Assembly: GCA_023614405.1 (NCBI GenBank)
Contig: CM042684.1
Span: 202,064,941 to 202,128,940, forward strand
Source: Avena insularis
Taxonomy: Eukaryota; Streptophyta; Magnoliopsida; Poales; Poaceae
Direction of reading: 5' to 3'
DNA: 64,000 nucleotides
Shown: one piece after another, positions 51,891 to 62,530 of the stretch
Layout of the letters: each line of letters opens with the position of its first letter
Position numbering within the stretch: position 1 is the stretch's first letter
The notes under the pieces: generated by a model
Told to the model about the DNA's origin: nothing
The model's input: the letters and a program-made list of their open reading frames with translations, nothing else
The model's database searches: none
Program-made: the position numbers and the translations under genes

Positions 51891-53399
51891 ATATGTGGTA
51901 TGTGAAAAGAACAGTCATGAAATGACTCCAGTTGTTGTTAGTAAAAACAACACACATGCAATGACACTGCTGGATCCATAGGTGGATTGTGAAAAGAACA
52001 CACATGCAATGACTCTGGTTGTTGTTAGTAAAAAGAACACACATGCAATGACAACAGTGGATCCATGTGTGGTCTGTGAAGAGAACACACATTTCCATGA
52101 CTCTTGTTGTTGTTAGTAAAAAGACAACACATGCAATGATACTGGTGGATCCATGTGTGGTCTCTGAAGAGAACACACATGCAACGACTCTGGTTGTTGT
52201 TAGTAAAAAGAACACACATGCAATGACACTAGTGGATCCATATGTGGTATGTGAAAATAACACACATGCAATGACTCTGGTTGTTCTGAGTAAAAATAAC
52301 ACACATGCAATGACACTGGTGGATCCATAGGTGGATTGTGAAAAGAACACACATGCAATGACACAGGTGGATCCATATGTGGTATGTGAAAAGAACACAC
52401 ATGCAATGACTCTGGTTGTTGTTAGTAAAAAGAACAGACATGCAATGACACTGGTGGATCCATGTGTGCTCTCTGAAGAGAACACACATTTCAATGACTG
52501 GTTGTTGTTAGTAAAAATAACACACATGCAATGACACCGGTGGATCCATCTATGGTCTCTGAACAGAACACACATTTCAATGACTCTATTTGTTGTTAGT
52601 AAAAAGAACACACATGCAATGACTCTGGTTGTTGTTAGTAAAAAGAGCACACATGCAATGACACTGGTGGATCCATATGTGGTATGTGAAAAGAACACAC
52701 ATGCAATGACTCTGGTTGTTGTTAGTAAAAATAACAAACATGCAATAACACAGGTTGATACATGTGTGGTCTCTAAAGAAGAACACATTTCAATGACTAC
52801 GGTTGTAGTTAGTAAAAAGAACACACATGTAATGACACTGGTGGATACATGTGTTGTCTCTGAAGAGAACACACATGCAATGACTCTGGTGGATCCATAT
52901 GTGGAATCTGAAAAGAACACACATGCAATGACTCAGGTTGTTGTTAGTAAAAAGAACACACATGCAATGACACTGGTGGATCTATGTGTGGTCTCTGAAG
53001 AGAACACACATTTCAATGACTCTGGTTGTTGTTAGTAAAAAGAACACACATGCAATGACACTGGTGGATCCATGTGTGGTCTGTGAAGAGAACACACATG
53101 CAATGACTCTGGTTGTTGTTAGTAAACGGAACACACATGCAATGACACTAGTGGATCCATATGTGGTATGTGAAAAGAACACACATTTCAATGACTTTGG
53201 TTGTTGTTAGTAAAAAGAACACACATGCAATGACACAGGTGGATCCATAGGTGGATTGTGAAAAGAACACACATGCAATGACTCTGGTTGTTGTTAGTAA
53301 AAAGAACACACATGCAATAACACCGGTGGATCCATGTGTGGTCTCTGAAGAGAACACACATTTCAATGACTCTAGTTGTTGTTAGTAAAAAGAACACAG

Positions 53400-53840
53400 A
53401 TGCAATGACCTTTGGTGGATCCATGTGTGGTCCGTGAAGAACACACACATGCAATAACTCGGTTGTTGTTAGTCAAAAGAGCACACATGCAATGACACTG
53501 GTGGATCCATATGTGGTATGTGAAAAGAACACACATGCAATGACTCTGGTTGTTGTTAGTAAAAAGAACACACATGCAATGACCTTTGGTGGATCCATAT
53601 GTGGTATGTGAAAAGAACACACATGCAATGACTCTGGTTGTTGTTAGTAAAAGAACACACATGTAATGACCTTTGGTGGATACATGTGTGGTCTCTGAAG
53701 AAACACACATGCAATGACACTGGTGGATCCATATGTGGTATCTGAAAAGAACACACATGCAATGACTCAGGTTGTTGTTAGTAAAAAGAACACACATGCA
53801 ATGACCTTGGTGGATCTATGTGTGGTCTCTGAAGAACACA
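53400..53840. other. Indel-rich patch
   Basis: GACCTTTGGTGG near 53,408, 53,582 and 53,668, GTCCGTGAAGAACACAC, AACTCGGTTG, TAAAAGAAC, GAAGAAACAC and GACCTTGGTGG. The aligned part near 57,000 is regular. Confidence 0.74.
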
Positions 53841-53955
53841 CATTTCAATGACTATGGTTGTTGTTAGTAAAAAGAACACACATGCAATGACACTAGTGGA
53901 TCCATGTGTGGTCTCTGAAGAGAACACACATGCAATGACTCTGGTTGTTGTTAGT

Positions 53956-56900
53956 AAACGGAACACACATGCAATGACACTAGTGGATCCATATGTGGTA
54001 TGTGAAAAGAACACACATTTCAATGACTTTGGTTGTTGTTAGTAAAAAGAACACACATGCAATGACACAGGTGGATCCATAGGTGGATTGTGAAAAGAAC
54101 ACACATGCAATGACTCTGGTTGTTGTTAGTAAAAAGAACACACATGCAATAACACCGGTGGATACATGTGTGGTCTCTGAAGAGAACACACATTTCAATG
54201 ACTCTAGTTGTTGTTAGTAAAAAGAACACAGATGCAATGACACTGGTGGATCCATGTGTGGTCTGTGAAGAGAACACACATGCAATAACTCTGGTTGTTG
54301 TTAGTAAAAAGAGCACACATGCAATGACACTGGTGGATCCATATGTGGTATGTGAAAAGAACACACATGCAATGACTCTGGTTGTTGTTAGTAAAAAGAA
54401 CACACATGCAATGACACTGGTGGATCCATATGTGGTATGTGAAAAGAACACACATGCAATGACTCTGGTTGTTGTTAGTAAAAAGAACACACATGTAATG
54501 ACACTGGTGGATACATGTGTGGTCTCTGAAGAGAACACACATGCAATGACTCTGGTTATTGTTAGTAAAAAGAACACACATGCAATGACACTGGTGGATC
54601 CATATGTGGTATGTGAAAAGAACGCACATGCAATTACTCTGGTTGTTGTTAGTAAAAATAACAAACATGCAATGACCTTTGGTGGATCTATGTGGTCTCT
54701 GAAGAGAACACACATTTCAATGACTCAGTTGTTGTTAGTAAAAGAACACATGCAATGACACTGGTGGATCCATATGTGGTCTCTGAAGAGAACACGCATT
54801 TCAATGACTCCGGTTGTTGTTAGTAAAAAGAACACACATAGAATGACACTGGTGGATCCATGTGTGGTCTCTGAAGAGAACACACATGCAATGACTATGG
54901 TTGTTGTTAGTAAAAAGAACACACATGCAATGACACTGGTGGATCCATATGTGGTATGTGAAAAGAACACACATTTCAATGACTCTGGTTGTTGTTAGTA
55001 AAAAGAACACACATGCAATGACACTAGTGGATCCATATGTGGTATGTGAAAATAACACACATGCAATGACTCTGGTTGTTCTGAGTAAAAATAAAACACA
55101 TGCAATGACACTGGTGGATCCATAGGTGGATTGTGAAAAGAACACACATGCAATGACACTGGTGGATCCATATGTGGTATGTGAAAAGAACACACATGCA
55201 ATGACTCTGGTTGTTGTTAGTAAAAAGAACAGACATGCAATGACGCTGGTGGATCCATGTGTGCTCTCTGAAGATAACACACATTTCAATGACTGGTTGT
55301 TGTTAGTAAAAAGAACACACATGCAATGACACCGGTGGATCCATCTATGGTCTCTGAACAGAACACACATTTCAATGACTCTATTTGTTGTTAGTAAAAA
55401 GAACACACATGCAATGACTCTGGTTGTTGTTAGTAAAAAGAGCACACATGCAATGACACTGGTGGATCCATATGTGGTATGTGAAAAGAACACACATGAA
55501 GTGACTCTGGTCGTTGTTAGTAAAAACAACACACATGCAATGACACTGCTGGATCCATAGGTGGATTGTGAAAAGAACACACATGCAATGACTCTGGTTG
55601 TTGTTAGTAAAAAGAACACACATGCAATGACACTGGTGGATCCATGTGTGGTCTGTGAAGAGAACACATTTCCATGACTCTTGTTGTTGTTAGTAAAAAG
55701 ACAACACATGCAATGATACTGGTGGATCCATGTGGTCTCTGAAGAGAACACACATGCAACGACTCTGGTTGTTGTTAGTAAAAAGAACACACATGCAATG
55801 ACACTAGTGGATCCATATGTGGTATGTGAAAATAACACACATGCAATGACTCTGGTTGTTCTAAGTAAAAATAACACACATGCAATGACACTGGTGGATC
55901 CATAGGTGGATTGTGAAAAGAACACACATGCAATGACACAGGTGGATCCATATGTGGTATGTGAAAAGAACACACATGCAATGACTCTGGTTGTTGTTAG
56001 TAAAAAGAACAGACATGCAATGACACTGGTGGATCCATGTGTGCTCTCTGAAGAGAACACACATTTCAATGACTGGTTGTTGTTAGTAAAAAGAACACAC
56101 ATGCAATGACACCGGTGGATCCATCTATGGTCTCTGAACAGAACACACATTTCAATGACTCTATTTGTTGTTAGTAAAAAGAACACACATGCAATGACTC
56201 TGGTTGTTGTTAGTAAAAAGAGCACACATGCAATGACACTGGTGGATCCATATGTGGTATGTGAAAAGAACACACATGCAATGACTCTGGTTGTTGTTAG
56301 TAAAAAGAACACACATGCAATGACACTGGTGGATCCATGTGTGGTCTCTAAAGAGAACACACATTTCAATGACTCTGGTTGTAGTTAGTAAAAAGAACAC
56401 ACATGTAATGACACTGGTGGATACATGTGTTGTCTCTGAAGAGAACACACATGCAATGACTCTGGTGGATCCATATGTGGAATCTGAAAAGAACACACAT
56501 GCAATGACTCAGGTTGTTGTTAGTAAAAAGAACACACATGCAATGACACTGGTGGATCTATGTGTGGTCTCTGAAGAGAACACACATTTCAATGACTCTG
56601 GTTGTTGTTAGTAAAAAGAACACACATGCAATGACACTAGTGGATCCATGTGTGGTCTCTGAAGAGAACACACATGCAATGACTCTGGTTGTTGTTAGTA
56701 AACGGAACACACATGCAATGACACTAGTGGATCCATATGTGGTATGTGAAAAGAACACACATTTCAATGACTTTGGTTGTTGTTAGTAAAAAGAACACAC
56801 ATGCAATGACACAGGTGGATCCATAGGTGGATTGTGAAAAGAACACACATGCAATGACTCTGGTTGTTGTTAGTAAAAAGAACACACATGCAATAACACC

Positions 56901-57170
56901 GGTGGATCCATGTGTGGTCTCTGAAGAGAACACACATTTCAATGACTCTAGTTGTTGTTAGTAAAAAGAACACAGATGCAATGACACTGGTGGATCCATG
57001 TGTGGTCTGTGAAGAGAACACACATGCAATAACTCTGGTTGTTGTTAGTAAAAAGAGCACACATGCAATGACACTGGTGGATCCATATGTGGTATGTGAA
57101 AAGAACACACATGCAATGACTCTGGTTGTTGTTAGTAAAAAGAACACACATGCAATGACACTGGTGGATC
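53956..57170 (+). repeat. Higher-order repeat, 3.58-kb copy 2
   Basis: Partner of 50371-53590. Clean over most of its length apart from a cluster at 54,665-54,760 and deletions at 55,665 and 55,733. At the site equivalent to the 51910 punctuator it has AACACACATGAAGTGAC (near 55,492) instead, so a punctuator core was replaced in one copy. The longest antisense open frame of the window (54801-56369) lies here. Confidence 0.89.
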
Positions 57171-58962
57171 CATATGTGGTCTCTGAAGAGAACACGCATT
57201 TCAATGACTCCGGTTGTTGTTAGTAAAAAGAACACACATGTAATGACACTGGTGGATACATGTGTGGTCTCTGAAGAGAACACACATGCAATGACTCTGG
57301 TGGATCCATCTATGGTCTCTGAACAGAACACACATTTCAATGACTCTATTTGTTGTTAGTAAAAAGAACACACATGCAATGACTCTGGTTGTTGTTAGTA
57401 AAAAGAGCACACATGCAATGACACTGGTGGATCCATATGTGGTATGTGAAAAGAACACACATGAAGTGACTCTGGTCGTTGTTAGTAAAAAGAACACACA
57501 TGCAATGACACTGCTGGATCCATATGTGGTATGTGAAAATAACACACATGCAATGACTCTGGTTGTTCTGAGTAAAAATAACACACATGCAATGACACTG
57601 GTGGATCCATAGGTGGATTGTGAAAAGAACACACATGCAATGACACTGGTGGATCCATATGTGGTATGTGAAAAGAACACACATGCACTGACTCTGGTTG
57701 TTGTTAGTAAAAAGAACACACATGCAATGACACCGGTGGATCCATGTGTGGTCTGTGAAGAGAACACACATTTCCATGACTCTTGTTGTTGTTAGTAAAA
57801 AGACAACACATGCAATGATACTGGTGGATCCATGTGTGGTCTCTGAAGAGAACACACATGCAACTACTCTGGTTGTTGTTAGTAAAAAGAACACACATGC
57901 AATGACACTAGTGGATCCATATGTGGTATGTGAAAATAACACACATGCAATGACTCTGGTTGTTCTGAGTAAAAATAACACACATGCAATGACACTGGTG
58001 GATCCATAGGTGGATTGTGAAAAGAACACACATGCAATGACACAGGTGGATCCATATGTGGTTTGTGAAAAGAACACACATTTAATGACTCTGGTCGTTG
58101 TTAGTAAAAAGAACAGACATGCAATGACACTGGTGGATCCATGTGTGCTCTCTGAAGAGAACACACATTTCAATGACTGGTTGTTGTTAGTAAAAAGAAC
58201 ACACATGCAATGACATCGGTGGATCCATCTATGGTCTCTGAACAGAACACACATTTCAATGACTCTATTTGTTGTTAGTAAAAAGAACACACATGCAATG
58301 ACTCTGGTTATTGTTAGTAAAAAGAGCACACATGCAATGACACTGGTGGATCCATATGTGGTATGTGAAAAGAACACACATGCAATGACTCTGGTTGTTG
58401 TTAGTAAAAAGAACACACATGCAACGACACTGGTGGATCCATGTGTGCTCTCTGAAGAGAACACACATTTCAATGACTGGTTGTTGTTAGTAAAAAGAAC
58501 ACACATGCAATGACACCGGTGGATCCATCTATGGTCTCTGAACAGAACACACATTTCAATGACTCTATTTGTTGTTAGTAAAAAGAACACACATGCAATG
58601 ACTCTGGTTGTTGTTAGTAAAAAGAGCACACATGCAATGACACTGGTGGATCCATATGTGGTATGTGAAAGAACACACATGCAATGACTCTGGTTGTTGT
58701 TAGTAAAAGAACACACATGCAATGACCTTTGGTGGATCCATGTGTGGTCTCTAAAGAACACACATTTCAATGACTCTGGTTGTAGTTAGTAAAAGAACAC
58801 ACATGTAATGACCATTGGTGGATACATGTGTGGTCTCTGAAGAGAACACACATGCAATGACTCTGGTGGATCCATATGTGGTATCTGAAAAGAACACACA
58901 TGCAATGACTCAGGTTGTTGTTAGTAAAAAGAACACACATGCAATGACACTGGTGGATCTAT
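56562..58962 (+). repeat. Higher-order repeat, 2.4-kb copy 1
   Basis: Matches 58963-60765 at an offset of 2,401 falling to 2,382. It includes the CTCTGGTGGATCCATC chimeric unit, GTTCTGAGTAAAAATAAC, CATTTAATGAC (near 58,078, a one-base-shorter core) and CATCGGTGGATCC. The alignment is lost near 58,380, where copy 1 goes to an alpha and copy 2 to an AAGTGAC alpha. Confidence 0.87.
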
Positions 58963-60360
58963 GTGTGGTCTCTGAAGAGAACACACATTTCAATGACTCT
59001 GGTTGTTGTTAGTAAAAAGAACACACATGCAATGACACTAGTGGATCCATGTGTGGTCTCTGAAGAGAACACACATGCAATGACTCTGGTTGTTGTTAGT
59101 AAACGGAACACACATGCAATGACACTAGTGGATCCATATGTGGTATGTGAAAAGAACACACATTTCAATGACTTTGGTTGTTGTTAGTAAAAAGAACACA
59201 CATGCAATGACACAGGTGGATCCATAGGTGGATTGTGAAAAGAACACACATGCAATGACTCTGGTTGTTGTTAGTAAAAAGAACACACATGCAATAACAC
59301 CGGTGGATCCATGTGTGGTCTCTGAAGAGAACACACATTTCAATGACTCTAGTTGGTGTTAGTAAAAGAACACAGATGCAATGAACCTTTGGTGGATCCA
59401 TGTGTGGTCTGTGAAGAGAACACACATGCAATAACTCAGGTTGTTGTTAGTAAAAAGAGCACACAGGCAATGACACTGGTGGATCCATAGGTGGTATGTG
59501 AAAAGAACACACATGCAATGACTCTGGTTGTTGTTAGTAAAAGAACACATGCAATGACCTTTGGTGGATCCATATGTGGTCTGAAGAGAACACATTTCAA
59601 TGACTCCGGTTGTTGTTAGTAAAAAGAACACACATGTAATGACACTGGTGGATACATGTGTGGTCTCTGAAGAGAACACACATGCAATGACTCTGGTGGA
59701 TCCATCTATGGTCTCTGAACAGAACACACATTTCAATGACTCTATTTGTTGTTAGTAAAAAGAACACACATGCAATGACTCTGGTTGTTGTTAGTAAAAA
59801 GAGCACACATGCAATGACTGGTGGATCCATATGTGGTATGTGAAAAGAACACACATGAAGTGACTCACAGTCGTTGTTAGTAAAGAACACACATGCAATG
59901 ACACTGCTGGATCCATATGTGGTATGTGAAAATAACACACATGCAATGACTCTGGTTGTTCTGAGTAAAAATAACACACATGCAATGACACTAGTGGATC
60001 CATAGGTGGATTGTGAAAAGGACACACATGCAATGACACTGGTGGATCCATATGTGGTATGTGAAAAGAACACACATGCACTGACTCTGGTTGTTGTTAG
60101 TAAAAAGAACACACATGCAATGACACGGGTGGATCCATGTGGTCTGAAAGAACACATTTCCATGACTCTTGTTGTTGTTAGTAAAAAGACAACACATGCA
60201 ATGATACTGGTGGATCCATGTGTGGTCTCTGAAGAGAACACACATGCAACTACTCTGGTTGTTGTTAGTAAAAAGAACACACATGCAATGACACTAGTGG
60301 ATCCATATGTGGTATGTGAAAATAACACACATGCAATGACTGGTTGTTACGGTAAAATAA
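58660..60360. other. Indel-rich patches around 58.7 and 59.35-60.36 kb
   Basis: GACCTTTGGTGG near 58,724 and 59,556, GAACCTTTGG near 59,385 and GACCATTGGTGG near 58,810, with many one- to four-base losses. Each has a regular counterpart elsewhere (56,330-56,410 and 56,960-57,960). Confidence 0.74.
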
Positions 60361-60765
60361 CACACATGCAATGACACTGGTGGATCCATAGGTGGATTGT
60401 GAAAAGAACACACATGCAATGACACAGGTGGATCCATATGTGGTTTGTGAAAAGAACACACATTTAATGACTCTGGTCGTTGTTAGTAAAAAGAACAGAC
60501 ATGCAATGACACTGGTGGATCCATGTGTGCTCTCTGAAGAGAACACACATTTCAATGACTGGTTGTTGTTAGTAAAAAGAACACACATGCAATGACATCG
60601 GTGGATCCATCTATGGTCTCTGAACAGAACACACATTTCAATGACTCTATTTGTTGTTAGTAAAAAGAACACACATGCAATGACTCTGGTTATTGTTAGT
60701 AAAAAGAGCACACATGCAATGACACTGGTGGATCCATATGTGGTATGTGAAAAGAACACACATGA
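58963..60765 (+). repeat. Higher-order repeat, 2.4-kb copy 2, indel-rich
   Basis: Partner of 56562-58380. Between 59,350 and 60,360 it carries many small deletions and rearranged bases relative to copy 1 (GAACCTTTGG, GGTCTGAAGAGAACACATTTC, GACTCACAGTCGTTG, CCATGTGGTCTGAAAG, GACTGGTTGTTACGG). Outside that patch it is nearly identical to copy 1. Confidence 0.86.
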
Positions 60766-62530
60766 AGTGACTCTGGTCGTTGTTAGTAAAAACAACACAC
60801 ATGCAATGACACTGCTGGATCCATAGGTGGATTGTGAAAAGAACACACATGCAATGACTCTGGTTGTTGTTAGTAAAAAGAACACACATGCAATGACACC
60901 GGTGGATCCATGTGTGGTCTGTGAAGAGAACACACATTTCCATGACTCTTGTTGTTGTTAGTAAAAAGACAACACATGCAATGATACTGGTGGATCCATG
61001 TGTGGTCTCTGAAGAGAACACACATGCAACGACTCTGGTTGTTGTTAGTAAAAAGAACACACATGCAATGACACTAGTGGATCCATATGTGGTATGTGAA
61101 AAGAACACACATGCAATGACTCTGGTTGTTGTTAGTAAAAATAACACACATGCAATGACACTGGTGGATCCATTGGTGGATTGTGAAAAGAACACACATG
61201 CAATGACACTGGTGGATCTATGTGTGGTCTCTGAAGAGAACACACATTTCAATGACTCAGGTTGTTGTTAGTAAAAAGAACACACATGCAATGACACTAG
61301 TGGATCCATGTGTGGTCTCTGAAGAGAACACATGCAATGACTCTGGTTGTTGTTAGTAAAAAGAACACACATGCAATGACACAGGTGGATCCATAGGTGG
61401 ATTGTGAAAAGAACACCCATGCAATGACTCTGGTTGTTGTTAGTAAAAAGAACACACATGCAATAACACCGGTGGATCCATGTGTGGTCTCTGAAGAGAA
61501 CACACATTTCAATGACTCTAGTTGTTGTTAGTAAAAAGAACACAGATGCAATGACACTGGTGGATCCATGTGTGGTCTGTGAAGAGAACACACATGCAAT
61601 GACTCTGGTTGTTGTTAGTAAAAAGAGCACACATGCAATGACACTGGTGGATCCATATGTGGTATGTGACAAGAACACACATGCAATGACTCTGGTTGTT
61701 GTTAGTAAAAAGAACACACATGCAATGACACTGGTGGATCCATCTGTGGTATGTGAAAAGAACACACATGCAATGACGCTGGTTGTTGTTATTAAAAGAA
61801 CACACATGTAATGACATTTGGTGGATACATGTGTGGTCTCTGAAGAGAACACACATGCAATGACTCTGGTTATTGTTAGTAAAAAGAGCACACATGCAAT
61901 GACACTGGTGGATCCATATGTGGTATGTGAAAAGAACACACATGCAATGACTCTGGTTGTTGTTAGTAAAAAGAACACACATGCAATGACACTGGTGGAT
62001 CTATGTGTGGTCTCTGAAGAGAACACACATTTCAATGACTCTGGTTGTTGTAAGTAAAAAGAACACACATGCAATGACACTGGTGGATCCATATGTGGTC
62101 TCTGAAGAGAACACGCATTTCAATGACTCCGGTTGTTGTTAGTAAAAAGAACACACATAGAATGACACTGGTGGATCCATGTGTGGTCTCTGAAGAGAAC
62201 ACACATGCAATGACTCTGGTTGTTGTTAGTAAAAAGAACACACATGCAATGACACTGGTGGATCCATATGTGGTATGTGAAAAGAACACACATTTCAATG
62301 ACTCTGGTTGTTGTTAGTAAAGAGAACACACATGCAATGACACTGGTGGATCCATGTGTGGTCTCTAAAGAGAACACGCATTTCAATGACTCCGGTTGTT
62401 GTTAGTAAAAAGAACACACATGCAATGACATTGGTGGATCCATGTGTGGTCTCTGAAGAGAACACACATGCAATGATTCTGGTTGTTGTTAGTAAAAAGA
62501 ACACACATGCAATGACACTAGTGGATCCAT
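60766..62530 (+). repeat. Delta/beta/alpha block resembling 48.2-50.1 kb
   Basis: 60,912-61,270 matches the 48,260 block. 61,482-62,317 matches 49,312-50,147 with CAATAACACCGG, TCTGTGAAGAG, GAACACGCATTTC and CATAGAATGAC markers. The AAACGG start unit is missing from its expected place. One patch near 61,790-61,815 has ATTAAAAGAAC and GACATTTGGTGG. Confidence 0.82.

Larger units (their letters stand above)
50371..53955 (+). repeat. Higher-order repeat, 3.58-kb copy 1
   Basis: Begins with the second copy of the 1.27-kb block and matches 53956-57170 at offsets of 3,585 falling to 3,575 through small indels. It contains the punctuator remnant at 51910 (AACAGTCATG), which its partner lacks. Indel clusters occur at about 51,220-51,550, near 51,880, and at 53,400-53,840. 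Confidence 0.89.

Noticed and set aside
54168..54758. 196-codon plus-strand open frame
   Set aside because: Only a run of beta, delta and alpha units without a gamma TAG; ends are set by +1 units and by an indel-rich patch.
54801..56369. 522-codon minus-strand open frame as a gene
   Set aside because: It is made entirely of satellite units. The same frame exists wherever phase is kept, so length reflects the lack of stops in the repeat, and there is no start context, domain or non-repeat sequence.
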